In this document: positions 24,313-35,028 of the stretch, one piece after another
Layout of the letters: the number at the start of each line of letters is the position of its first letter
Position numbering within the stretch: position 1 is the first letter of the stretch
Source: Acanthoscelides obtectus
Taxonomy: Eukaryota > Arthropoda > Insecta > Coleoptera > Chrysomelidae
Length of the DNA stretch: 64,000 nt
Direction: 5' to 3'
NCBI GenBank assembly: GCA_963669975.1
Contig: CAVLJG010000009.1
Location: 59,443,867 to 59,507,866, forward strand
Position numbers and translations under genes: made by a program
Notes under the pieces: model-generated
Database searches by the model: none
What the model saw: the letters and a program-made list of their open reading frames with translations, nothing else
What the model was told of the DNA's origin: nothing

Positions 24313-24940
24313 TACAGGGTATTTCAGAACTATGGGATCAAACTTGTAGGGGTTATTCAGTGTAACAGTAGAAAACATTTTGAGTATAGGGACCCATATC
24401 CGGAAAAGTTTTACTACGGCACTACGGCCCTAAGACGATGAATTGCCTAAATAGGATTTAATGCATTTAATTTTAGTCTTTTGTATATGATATCATCACA
24501 ACAATTGTTCAAAATGTCTTCCTCCAACCTGAATGCATCGTTCCTGTGGGGACATCTAAAGTCTTTGGTTTACGTAACTCCAGTAGAAACAGAGCAAGAC
24601 TTAATTGGACGAATTACAGCAGCATTTGAAATCATTCAAAACGAGTATCAAATTTTTAGTCATATCCGCCGAAATCATGTGCAACGTTTAAATCGGTGTA
24701 TTCAGGTTGAAGGAAGACATTTTGAACAACTGTTGTGATAATATCATGTACAAAAGGCAAAAATTAAATGCATTAAATCCTATTTAGGCAATTCATCATC
24801 TTTCTAAATTTTAAAGCGTCTTAGGGCCGTAGTGCCGTAGTGGCACTTTTCCGGATATGGGTCCCTGTACTCAAATGTCTTCTATTGTTACACTGAATAA
24901 CCCGTAGAAGTTTCATCCCTTAGTTGTGAAACACCATGTA
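24313..24940 (+). mobile_element. Mariner-like deletion derivative (MITE-sized)
   Basis: The left end is TACAGGGTATTTCAG and the right end CACCATGTA; a TA precedes the left end and TT follows the right. TIRs run about 190 bp and align well, for instance GGGACCCATATCCGGAAAAG against its complement. Between them only a C-terminal piece of transposase survives, so this is a 628-bp non-autonomous derivative. Confidence 0.85.
24520..24738 (+). pseudogene. Mariner-like transposase C-terminus inside the derivative
   Basis: The readable part starts LNASFLWGHLKSLVY, matching the end of the third catalytic block (LDFFLWG) and the C-terminal domain, and ends EGRHFEQLL at the stop, the usual C-terminus of this group. 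No catalytic residue is intact. The open frame runs about 75 codons because the piece was kept between the TIRs. No function is expected. Confidence 0.75.
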
Positions 24941-25793
24941 TTATTCCTCTGGGTTGAATATTTCAAACCGTGTGAAATTTTATATTTGTACGTTTCTAGA
25001 GTTCCTAAGCATACCAACGCTTTGTCCTGAAATATATTATCACTAAGGGAGCTAGAACTTTTGAATTATGTCGCACTTGTTCTTGAGGTTGCTATAAGAA
25101 TAATAAGAAACTGATTGGCCGAAATATATGATCTTCGGTACAATACAAATCTTTTAAGTGCGAATAATACACACCATACTTTATGCACTACATTTTTAAG
25201 TGGATATTTTTAAGATATAGTTTTTTCTATTTCGAAATTGTAACTTTAACGCCCTGTAAGTGAACCTTTTTGGGACTGATGTTCAAATAAACTTTCCATG
25301 TGCTTTTAGAAACATTGCTTCTGTTTTCTGAATAGCCATGTGTTGTTGAAAACAAAATTAAGTTGTCGATTTTTTATCTTTATGATAAAGGAGTGATTTT
25401 TCTTTATCCTCTCTGAAAAACCAAAAATTCTGGCTTTGCTAACGCATTTGTTTACCTTTACCAAAAATCACGTCTCCCTGGATTTCAAAGGAGCATTTGG
25501 CGCAGAAAATCCATTTCCGACTGATATAGGAAAGAGAGTCAGATCCATTCATGTCAGCCATTTGAGTAATGATCAATGATGCAGGTCACAGCATCAATAT
25601 GAAAAGGTGAGCTACGAGTCAAAAATAAATCACGAACACGTAGACGAAAAAGAATAATATTTGTGAAACGGAATCTCCAATTTCAAACGACTGTCACTAG
25701 CACTATGTTTTACTTATTAGATTTTGAAGGAAGATAAAGTTTTGGAATGGAATAATCGACCAGAGAGAGGTAGAGATAGGAGTAGAGTAAGAC
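24941..25793. other. No recognisable gene
   Basis: About 850 bp; no motif, TIR or tail assigned. Confidence 0.4.
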
Positions 25794-25870
25794 GTGGGAG
25801 GTAACGCAGAGTATCGAACAGTTAATCTATTGACTCAAATACTCGCGGGTTCGAATCACCGTCTTGGAAG
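25786..25870 (+). other. Possible tRNA-derived (SINE-like) Pol III promoter remnant
   Basis: GGTTCGAATCACC at 25849-25861 fits a tRNA B box, and TGGGAGGTAACG about 50 bp upstream is a weak A box. Flanking AAGACG and CCGTCTT could pair as an acceptor stem. The T stem has several mismatches, so this is not a functional tRNA gene. It may be a decayed SINE head or chance. Confidence 0.25.
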
Positions 25871-26349
25871 TTTATTTCGAGCGATGGATGTTGTTTATCT
25901 ATATTACTCAGCAGATGGGTACAAGATCGACATAGATAAATCGCATGGCGATACTGAAGTTAGTTTATTCATAATCAGTTACCAGAAGGTAGGGACGTAG
26001 GGTAATGCAGTCTTGGTAGAACAAGGTGGGAAAGAGGGTCAAAGTAAGAAGTGAGATAAACATCCTCATTAGAATTGTGGACGGGTGTGCGTGTGTGCGG
26101 TACGTATGTGAAATGCTGTGGTTGTTAAAATAGAAATCTTAATCTTGACTATAGAAAAAGGCAAAAATAAATCAGTTCCGGAATGACTGGTGCTTGGTTC
26201 ACACCCCCATCTTTTTTTGGCTGAAACTGCTGTGGTATGTGATGCATATCATAATATTCGCCATCACCAAAATTTTAAAACGCAGTTATTTTCATCGCTT
26301 CCGAATAAATTTATAGCTGTAGCTGTCTAGAATTAGTGAGTCCATGTGA

Positions 26350-26676
26350 TTGACTTACGGGGTGTCGGCTGAGTACTCGGACACCTCGAATACTGGGCAA
26401 ACACGGACTTTTTCGAAAAAAGGTTCTAATAAAACTTCTAGAGTATCAAGAAAGCAACTTCAAGTAGCTAATGATCTTGAAAGTCATTTGGAGGTCAATC
26501 GCAAAATTCAAATTACAACTACGAAATTCGGACAGAGCTTGAGGCTTTACATCAGAGGGTCGAATAATAATAATTCCTGGCATGTGTCAAACTGTTACAA
26601 TACGTACTGCGTTGTAGACTTGGAAATTAGAGAAAACAACGAAATGTACAGCTATTTTAAACACAGTCGCACCTAA
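26350..26676 (+). CDS. Hypothetical ORF, 108 codons, unsupported
   Basis: I do not recognise this frame. It is rich in Ser, Asn and Thr, contains FSKKGSNKTSRVSRKQLQVA, and lacks a signal peptide, membrane segment or known motif. It starts about 450 bp past a low-complexity stretch and no transposon boundary flanks it. It could be a chance frame; length is the only argument for it. Confidence 0.15.
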   Translation: MTYGVSAEYSDTSNTGQTRTFSKKGSNKTSRVSRKQLQVANDLESHLEVNRKIQITTTKFGQSLRLYIRGSNNNNSWHVSNCYNTYCVVDLEIRENNEMYSYFKHSRT

Positions 26677-26803
26677 CGTAATGACACGTGAATCATGTAT
26701 CTGGAGCTGAAAACAAACATTAAAATAATTAATATAGGATGACGTAAAGCTAACAACACAATTTCATTAAGTAGTTACTCCATACATGTACTGCATTCAA
26801 TTT

Positions 26804-27429
26804 TTAAACCAAAGGATGCAGAAGCCTAAATACCAGGTCACCGCAGCTGCTGTGAGGAACTAAGTCATTAAGTTCACCCTGAGTGATCAAATACGGCGCT
26901 GGCAGGTCAAACGAACGATTGAAAATATTTATGTTTTCTGTACCATCACTTTCAGAATCGGTGGTTTCGACTTTTTCATCCAAAGACCAAGATTATGGTG
27001 GAACTGGGACAGAAAGCTCATCACTATGCTTAACGGCCGCAAAGCTGATGGTAAATTAAAATATTTAACAGTATGATTTGATTTTGGTCCAATACCTTTA
27101 ATATATGTGAAGCAAAAATAGCAATCGGTAGTATGGTCTCTCGGTTCTCTCCAAACCATTGGTACCGCAAAGGGCATTTTACGATTGTCGCCTCTTAACC
27201 AACCTGTTAACAACTTTACACAAGTCTTACAACATATACTAGGGGCCCATAGTTTATCGTGGTCGCCAACTTTAATTCCAAAATAAAGTTCGTATGCTTT
27301 CAACACAAGGGGAGTAAAAGTACGTTTTTGTGATTTAAAAGTTAGCTCTCCGCACACATCACAAAAACTGTTCGCACTATTTACACAACTTCTAGGCATT
27401 GCCCATAAGAGTCCATCAAGAGTACTCAA
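26804..27429 (-). pseudogene. Uncharacterised cysteine-rich arthropod protein, N-terminal part
   Basis: The frame from 27429 gives a Cys-pair N-terminus: FCDVCGELTFKSQKRTF, then KAYELYFGIKVGD, ICCKTCVKLLTGWL, MPFAVPMVWREPRDH, DCYFCFTYIKGI and KHTVKYF-like blocks. From memory, this pattern belongs to a multi-copy, uncharacterised family in insects and crustaceans; I know no function for it. The paired Cys (CxxC, CCxxC, CxxC) suggest metal binding. After LPSALRP the frame shifts; the other frame continues KHSDELSVPVPP, stop, SWSLDEKVETTDSES and LITQGELNDLVPHSS to a stop at 26804. Relatives are several hundred residues longer, so this is a truncated, frameshifted copy. No TIR was found next to it. 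Confidence 0.6.
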
Positions 27430-27775
27430 AACATCTCAGTACTCTTCAACACAGAAAACGTAACTGACTTGGCTGCTATTAGTCTACTAATAAACGCAAT
27501 ATGCTCTCATATATGCTCGCATATAATAAACATATATAATAAACCCAAATTAAATGTCAATAAATTACAATTCCCTAAAGCTATGTTCGCATTGATGAGC
27601 TTTTTCTTCCTCTTTCCGGTTCCTAAAATATTTTTAAATGAAATATGTACTTTTTTCCGAATTTCCGAGTTTTTCATCTGATAACTACAATGCGCACATC
27701 CACCATTTTTGAAATTGGGAAACCTCAATAGTGAGAAAAATATACTCAATTGTCAGACAAATCGACTGGAACCTA
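27430..27775. other. No recognisable gene
   Basis: Opposed open frames of 70-80 codons overlap on the two strands here without motifs. Confidence 0.4.
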
Positions 27776-29362
27776 TACAGGGTGTTTGAAAGGTCGATAC
27801 AAAGTCTTGGGGAGGAGATAAGGCAGACCATTTGGAAACTTCTAAGTTAAACAACCTCAGTACAAAGTCTTACGGTTCTCGAGATATTCGGATTTTCAAT
27901 TTTAAATCATAAATTAGTAAACGAAACAAAATAAACTATTGAAAAATGCTTTATTGGTGTTCAAAGTAAGAACCATTGTTTCTAACACTTGTTCGAGCTC
28001 TACGTGTTACTTCGGTACTTGTTGTATTTAATAACCTGTCTTGCTGCATTAAATAAAAAGCTTCTCGAATTTTTCTTATTAAATGGTCTCTTGATACGAT
28101 TTCTTCAATATAATCTAGCTGTTTATCCCGCCCTCAGATATAGAAATCTAATGGTGTCAAGTCCGGGGATCTAATAGGCCACGGAATATGTCCACCTCTG
28201 CCTGTCCAGCTATTTGGAAAAGTATCGTCCAAATATTGTCTTACGTCTAAACGGAAATTAGCTGGACATCCGTCGTGATGGAAACCAATTTGCATGTCAT
28301 CTGGAATTTCTACTCCTACAAGTAATTCGGGAAGTCATTTTGCAAAGAAAGTAGATAACTGTCGCCGTTTAATCTTTCAGGCAAATAATGAGGACCGATT
28401 AATATTAAAAGACACCTGTTTTTCCAGTGTGGATTTTTCTGCTTATCAGACCATCGATGCAAATTGTGAAAATTTGTAATGCCCTCCTTTGAAAAATTGG
28501 ATTCGTCCGTCCATAGAATGCTCTCCAGGAACCGTTCATTCTCAATGTCACTATGTAAGAGAAAACGACAAAATTGGCTTCTGCGAATAGTATCACCATC
28601 TTCAAGTCCTTGTACGCTTATACCATGAAAAGGATATTTTCGTTCACCGTGCATGATACTCCAAACGTTCCATTGCGACAAACCAAGATCAGCAGCAACT
28701 TTCCTAGTACTTGTAGTGGGATCCTCTTCAAACGCTTGGAGGATTAGATCTTCGGCTTCAGGAGGATATCGACCTGAATTAACACCAGGTTCATTACGTG
28801 TTACACTTCCAGTCTCGTAAAGACGTCGGTAAGTACTCTGACATTAGGCAATCATCTCCCAGGAAATCGCTCTTGGTACAACTGTCGTACTTCTAGTCCA
28901 TTACCATCTGCTCTGCCATATTACATGTAAACGATATCTGCGTATTCTTCGTTAGTGAAAGCCTACATTTTAGAAACTATTTAATTCAGGGTTTTTGGAG
29001 TGATATAACTTACTATGGACTTGTTTGGAGAGGAATAAAGCAAGAATGTGTGGAATTTAGTTTTATCATGCACTCAAAAACGTTCCTTCATATGAGTATA
29101 ACAAAAATAGGAAAACATGTATTTATTATTTGTTTACAGTTAATTTGTTTTTCTTTTCTCTACCTTCAGAGAAAAGAACCACTCTGTCAGGTATTTAAAA
29201 ACTATTTCATATAGCCTGATATTCGGTCAATAAAAATCGAAAATCTCGAATAACTCGAAAACCGTAAGACTTTGAACTAAGGTATTTTTTCCTTAAGAGA
29301 TTCTAAATAGTCTGCCCTACCACCTCCCCAAGACGTTGTATCGACCTCCCAAACATCCTTTA
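27776..29362 (-). mobile_element. Mariner-like element D
   Basis: The left end is TACAGGGTGTTTGAAAGG after TA. The right end is the degenerate complement near AAACATCCTTTA at 29351-29362, without a clean TA. TIRs are about 130 bp, including CGATACAAAGTCTTGGGGAGG against its complement. The gene lies on the minus strand. The right third of this element is inside a 1.9 kb tandem duplication, so a second copy of its right TIR sits near 31270. Confidence 0.8.
28316..28966 (-). pseudogene. Mariner-like transposase, frameshifted (element D)
   Basis: Going leftward from about 28966, the N-terminus reads AFTNEEYADIVYM, stop, YGRADGNGLEVRQLYQERF with another stop, then frame changes through the linker. 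The readable frame (28681-28316) begins in SQWNVWSIM, carries the repeat-binding HTH tail (KYPFHGISVQGLEDGD), the first catalytic Asp in ILWTDESNFSKEG, HNLHRWSDKQKNPH and GPHYLPERLNGDSYL, and runs out at NDFPNYL. The second catalytic block near 28260-28310 is weak (IGFHHDGCPANF in another frame, with an Asp). The order matches elements A, B and E, but the TIRs differ, so it is another family of the same group. Confidence 0.7.
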
Positions 29363-30810
29363 TGTTTTTGGAGGGGTCCTTTGCAATATTTTTTACTAGA
29401 ATTTAAATTTTGGAAAAATGTATAGGATCCTAAACTATTTGACGTGGAATACAACCTTTGTTATTATGCATCGTATCAAACTTCCGTTAAATTGCTTGAA
29501 TATCTGACGTGTTGCATATCTCACCGTTCTGAACAAATGGCTCAATGGGCACAGCCTCCAAACCCCTAAGGGCTGCGATATAAAAATCGCTAAAGTTGAA
29601 TTATCTTAGATTATAAAGTGCATAGCACATTCTCCATTATTTTGAGGAGAAGTACACCCTCGACCAGAGAGAGGAACTCGAAAAAGGTCCAAAACATATG
29701 TTGCTAGGAAATATGGCTGTTACGATGTAAACTGTGTGTGAACGTCCAAATACAGCACATGGTTTGATATGTACATGGAAAATAGGCTGATCAATTGTGA
29801 CGTGCCAAAATCACGTAACCTTTTTTTTTACTATCTTGATCACTCTCATCAGTAATTTGAATTTCTCTTTGTTGATTATAGAGTACCGATTCCTAGATAC
29901 AAAACCCTTTTTAATGATTTTCTTTTGGCAAATTCCATTGTTTATTGATTACATAATTTCTCACGTATTATATCTGTCATTCTCAGCGACATTAATGTTA
30001 TAGTATTATTAACGACTATTTTTGACATTTTCTTATTAAATATCATTGGACTCTCGTAAACAGAGTTGAGCAGCGCGCCACCTTGTGCTTCCTACATGTA
30101 CTAGCCGTATATGAATGTTTACCTTCCTATCAAGATACCTTCTGTTAAAATTTGATTTACTATCAAGATACCTTCTTCACCGGCTTTTCTCTGTTCCTTT
30201 TGATTTTCTGTCGAACGCGCCTTCTTCAGAGACTCTCATTTAATCTTCTTTTAGGAGGTTTCGTGCGATGATGGTCCAGCGCCATTTTTCTTTTTCTGTC
30301 TGCTGTAGCTTTGGTTGTGTGAGGGCGTTTTTTTCGTTAACTTCCAGATTTTGGGATATTAACGCCCCAAAAACCAGTTTATATAGTAGTACCCTTCTAT
30401 TTTGTACCTTACGTTTAGTTGTGTTGATTAGGGTACTACCCGTCGATTTTTTAGTGGGAATTTAACCTCCAGCGGTAAATTCTCTTTTGTATACCATCGG
30501 ACTATGTCTATTAATGATTGTCCTGAAGAAGTTTGTTCAATATCTGCTTCCTTTTAGTGGAAAGCCATTGCGGAGAATCACCATTCACACTCCTCCAGCT
30601 TTGTCTTGTAACTGCCTTGTAGCTGTTTCGCAGCCGATTTTGCTGGAAGCCATCCCTTCCATTTGACAAAAAAACCCTGGTGTGAACAGGTAAAACATCA
30701 TTTTAATTGGGTATTTTATAGATATTGATATATTGATTGTTGCTGACTGAAATTCTTAGTGTTCTTGATTTGGTTTGGCATTTTACGTATTCAAATATAT
30801 GCTAGTGCCT
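28903..30810. repeat. 1.9 kb tandem duplication, unit 1
   Basis: The unit starts ACCATCTGCTCTGCC and ends GCTAGTGCCT; the next base begins unit 2. It contains the N-terminal end and right TIR of element D plus about 1.45 kb (29363-30810) with no recognised gene. Confidence 0.95.
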
Positions 30811-32716
30811 ACCATCTGCTCTGCCATATTACATGTAAACGATATCTGCGTATTCTTCGTTAGTGAAAGCCTACATTTTAGAAACTATTTAATTCAGGGT
30901 TTTTGGAGTGATATAACTTACTATGGACTTGTTTGGAGAGGAATAAAGCAAGAATGTGTGGAATTTAGTTTTATCATGCACTCAAAAACGTTCCTTCATA
31001 TGAGTATAACAAAAATAGGAAAACATGTATTTATTATTTGTTTACAGTTAATTTGTTTTTCTTTTCTCTACCTTCAGAGAAAAGAACCACTCTGTCAGGT
31101 ATTTAAAAACTATTTCATATAGCCTGATATTCGGTCAATAAAAATCGAAAATCTCGAATAACTCGAAAACCGTAAGACTTTGAACTAAGGTATTTTTTCC
31201 TTAAGAGATTCTAAATAGTCTGCCCTACCACCTCCCCAAGACGTTGTATCGACCTCCCAAACATCCTTTATGTTTTTGGAGGGGTCCTTTGCAATATTTT
31301 TTACTAGAATTTAAATTTTGGAAAAATGTATAGGATCCTAAACTATTTGACGTGGAATACAACCTTTGTTATTATGCATCGTATCAAACTTCCGTTAAAT
31401 TGCTTGAATATCTGACGTGTTGCATATCTCACCGTTCTGAACAAATGGCTCAATGGGCACAGCCTCCAAACCCCTAAGGGCTGCGATATAAAAATCGCTA
31501 AAGTTGAATTATCTTAGATTATAAAGTGCATAGCACATTCTCCATTATTTTGAGGAGAAGTACACCCTCGACCAGAGAGAGGAACTCGAAAAAGGTCCAA
31601 AACATATGTTGCTAGGAAATATGGCTGTTACGATGTAAACTGTGTGTGAACGTCCAAATACAGCACATGGTTTGATATGTACATGGAAAATAGGCTGATC
31701 AATTGTGACGTGCCAAAATCACGTAACCTTTTTTTTTACTATCTTGATCACTCTCATCAGTAATTTGAATTTCTCTTTGTTGATTATAGAGTACCGATTC
31801 CTAGATACAAAACCCTTTTTAATGATTTTCTTTTGGCAAATTCCATTGTTATTGATTACATAATTTCTCACGTATTATATCTGTCATTCTCAGCGACATT
31901 AATGTTATAGTATTATTAACGACTATTTTTGACATTTTCTTATTAAATATCATTGGACTCTCGTAAACAGAGTTGAGCAGCGCGCCACCTTGTGCTTCCT
32001 ACATGTACTAGCCGTATATGAATGTTTACCTTCCTATCAAGATACCTTCTGTTAAAATTTGATTTACTATCAAGATACCTTCTTCACCGGCTTTTCTCTG
32101 TTCCTTTTGATTTTCTGTCGAACGCGCCTTCTTCAGAGACTCTCATTTAATCTTCTTTTAGGAGGTTTCGTGCGATGATGGTCCAGCGCCATTTTTCTTT
32201 TCTGTCTGCTGTAGCTTTGGTTGTGTGAGGGCGTTTTTTTCGTTAACTTCCAGATTTTGGGATATTAACGCCCCAAAAACCAGTTTATATAGTAGTACCC
32301 TTCTATTTTGTACCTTACGTTTAGTTGTGTTGATTAGGGTACTACCCGTCGATTTTTTAGTGGGAATTTAACCTCCAGCGGTAAATTCTCTTTTGTATAC
32401 CATCGGACTATGTCTATTAATGATTGTCCTGAAGAAGTTTGTTCAATATCTGCTTCCTTTTAGTGGAAAGCCATTGCGGAGAATCACCATTCACACTCCT
32501 CCAGCTTTGTCTTGTAACTGCCTTGTAGCTGTTTCGCAGCCGATTTTGCTGGAAGCCATCCCTTCCATTTGACAAAAAAACCCTGGTGTGAACAGGTAAA
32601 ACATCATTTTAATTGGGTATTTTATAGATATTGATATATTGATTGTTGCTGACTGAAATTCTTAGTGTTCTTGATTTGGTTTGGCATTTTACGTATTCAA
32701 ATATATGCTAGTGCCT
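30811..32716. repeat. 1.9 kb tandem duplication, unit 2
   Basis: Almost identical to unit 1. The only differences I found are two single-base deletions in T runs (near 31850 and 32199), giving 1906 against 1908 bp. The open frame at 30775-31122 is a shadow of the transposon end and also has its copy in unit 1. Confidence 0.95.
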
Positions 32717-33210
32717 ACATGTCACTGTCTTTTGGGCCGTTTACATTACATCAATCATGATTTTGAATTTTGAGCTGCCATATCTTATTTTAGAACAAGG
32801 GATAACTTTCTGAGGGTATATCACTTTGGTATATTTTTATCTTTTCTTGCCCCTGCAGAAAGTAAAGTAATTTTCTAGTAGCAGAGAATGTACATGGATT
32901 TTTCTTCAAGTTTGAGTATTTAAATGTGCGTTCTGTCTCAGACATAGAGTAGAGAGTAGTTTTTTAAATAGTCTTTCTCTCTCTACAGGGTATTTTTATA
33001 GCGTAAAATTTGGAAACGAGGCAAGCAGCCTCTACCTTGAGACGTTCCTTACGTCACTGCTCACTGCTGGCTACTGGTTTTTGACCTGAGTTTTTGAGAG
33101 CTGAGAACATCACACCTACACCTGGAGCTGTGACTAGAAGAAGGCCATTATCCAGATAAGTTTAGGTTTAGGCGTTAAGATATTTGTACCATGGTAAGCG
33201 TTTAACGAGG
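32717..33210. other. No recognisable gene
   Basis: About 490 bp between the duplication and the next transposon. Nothing assigned. Confidence 0.4.
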
Positions 33211-33226
33211 TTAATTGAGGGGTTTG

Positions 33227-33435
33227 GAAGTAAAAAGGTTCAAGTGCACTTTTTTCATTAAATGGTCTAAGTGCAGAATATCATACCTAAAGCATATCCT
33301 AACTTGGCGGTAAAATGATTTAAATGCAGGCAACGTTCCCTGGCGCTATCTCTCATAGTCTTTGAGAACATATCAAAATATACACTAATACAGTATGTGG
33401 TAAAATGATTCAAGTAAACTTGAACCATTTTACTT
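33227..33435. repeat. Left subterminal repeat array of the Sola-like element
   Basis: The motif, roughly GGTAAAATGATTCAAGTACA, occurs at about 33229-33247, 33259-33275, 33309-33328 and 33399-33417 on the plus strand and 33420-33435 inverted. The last two form the small palindrome TAAAATGATTCAAG / CTTGAACCATTTTA. Such arrays are usual transposase-binding sites in several DNA transposon superfamilies; the role here is inferred. Confidence 0.7.
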
Positions 33436-33444
33436 CTAAGGCTC

Positions 33445-34710
33445 TCAGGAGAATTAAGTATCAATAAGATGTACAAATTATATCAGGAGTTTTGTATTGA
33501 CAAACAAGAATTACCAGTAAAAGAGTCCTATTACAGGCATATTTTCAATACGGCATTTAATTTAAGATTCCACAAGCCCTATAGTGATACCTGCAGTCGT
33601 TGTGACAATTTACAAAATTTAATAAAATATTCGACAAATGAAGACGTAATTAAAAATGCCAAGCAAGACCTCGAGCTGCACCAAAGAAACGCCCAGAAAG
33701 CAACAGATGCCAAAAAGCTGATATTGCTGAAAATAAAAATGATTCTAAAAATACGGCTGTAATTTGTTTTGATTTGCAACAGGCATTGCCGACGCCATTG
33801 TTAACCACCTCTAAAGTATTTTATCTTCGTCAATTATGGACCTATAATTTCTGTGTCTTTGACTTACTGACTGGGAAAAGTTATATGTATGTATGGAACG
33901 AAACTATTGCATCCAGGGGCTCACAGGAGATAGGATCATGTTTAATAAAATTTGTGTAAAGCCTTCCATCTACAGTTACGAAGATTATTGCATACAGTGA
34001 TTCGTGTGGAGGACAGAATAAGAATAAAAACATTGCTAAACTATTTAGTTTTATTGTTCAAGCTACACATATATCTGAGATTCATCACAAGTTCCTTGAA
34101 CCCGGGCACACTTACATGGAATGTGAAAGTTGTTTTGGCTTAATCGAGAAGAATAAAAGGCAAATCCCTCATGTTTTTGTCCCCGCAGATTGGGAGACTG
34201 TAATAAGAGCACATCGGCCAAATTTATTGCGTACAATATGAACAAGGACGATTTTTACTCTTTATCGCCGTTCAATGAAATTATGAACGATCCAAAAAAT
34301 AGTGACGGTTACCCCTTAAAATGGAAAGAAATTTGCTAGTTTGCTTACTATAAAAGTGAAAGACTAACATTTCGATACAAGAGTACCCTAAACATTGATG
34401 TAGAGTTTAGCAGTTGCTTAATGGCAACCTCAAAAGTTGGGCGGCGGTGTTTTAACTTTTCAATACTAAAGCCTTTGAATGGCACTTCAATAAAGATTAA
34501 AGTCGCCTAGTACAAATACTTGCTTAGCTTTTTGGAATACATTCCGCCCATTCACCATACATTTTATAAAAAAGCGAGGAAAAAAGAAACAATCACAGAC
34601 CCTGACATCAAGCCAAAAGTACCTGATATAGATGAACCCCAACCAAGACCAGTTGATTCAGATGAATAAAATGATGAAGACATCCAAATATTAGATTCTG
34701 ATTGTGAATA
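33445..34710 (+). pseudogene. DUF7869-like protein, probable Sola-type DDD transposase
   Basis: Readable order: GELSINKMYKLYQEFC, YYRHIFNTAFNLRFH, DTCSRCDNLQNL (Cys pair), a 1-base shift near 33715, then VICFDLQQALPTPLLTT, FYLRQLWTYNFCVFD, YMYVWNETIASRGSQEI, a shift, IIAYSDSCGGQNKNKNI, FLEPGHTYMECESCFGLIE, VFVPADWETVI, then MNKDDFYSLSPF, FLEYIPPIHHTFY and an acidic tail. These blocks are those of the insect DUF7869 family. FD-L-QQ, SD-x-CGGQNKN and GHTYMECE have the arrangement of the DDD catalytic motifs of Sola transposases; the third position reads E here. At least three shifts and one stop, plus loss of the N-terminus (relatives exceed 600 residues), show it is a relic. The transposase role is inferred from the motifs and the surrounding TIRs. 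Confidence 0.7.
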
Positions 34711-34761
34711 AGAAATTTTGTTATAGATTATTTTTAAATAATGTTTGGTTTAGTACGGTAG

Positions 34762-35010
34762 TTGCACTTCAATCATGTTACTACCATAATTTTTGTAACA
34801 TGTGTAATGATTCAAGTACATTTTTGCAAAAATGACAATAAAAAAGCAAAATTAAGAAAACGTTTTTTGTTTGTAATGTTTTATTGGCATTTAAATAAAC
34901 TTAATATAGTATCATACTTTGATAAATTTATTCCTGGAATTTCCAAATTCAAGTTAACTTTGAAGCCATTTATCTCAGAACTACTAAAAATGTACTTAAC
35001 CCCTTTTACT
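34762..35010. repeat. Right subterminal repeat array of the Sola-like element
   Basis: Motif copies at about 34762-34780 (minus, GTTGCACTTCAATCATGTTAC context), 34803-34820 (plus, GTAATGATTCAAGTACA), 34954-34975 (minus, diverged) and 34988-35010 (minus, in the TIR). With the left array they frame the gene and do not occur just outside the TIRs. Confidence 0.65.
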
Positions 35011-35028
35011 TCCAGGCCCCTCAATTAT

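Larger units (their letters stand above)
33211..35028 (+). mobile_element. TIR transposon carrying a DUF7869 / Sola-like gene
   Basis: The left terminus (33211-33256) and right terminus (about 34986-35028) form a diverged TIR of about 45 bp: TAATTGAGGGG-TTTGGAAGTAAAA against the complement of TTTTACTTCCAGGCCCCTCAATTA. The flanks are TTAA before TTGAGGGG on the left and TTAT after CCCCTCAA on the right; equally, AATT directly abuts GAGGGG/CCCCTC on both sides. Either reading fits a 4-bp target duplication. Eight or more copies of a TAAAATGATTCAAGT-like motif crowd both ends. The plus strand carries one degenerate gene. Length is about 1.82 kb, short for an autonomous element because the N-terminal coding part is missing. 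Confidence 0.75.

Noticed and set aside
25786..25870. Functional tRNA gene
   Set aside because: The T stem has three mismatches in five pairs and no sensible anticodon arm can be drawn.
30775..31122. 115-codon plus-strand open frame as a novel membrane protein
   Set aside because: It straddles the tandem-duplication junction and overlaps the antisense of the element D transposase end and TIR; most of it is repeated in unit 1.
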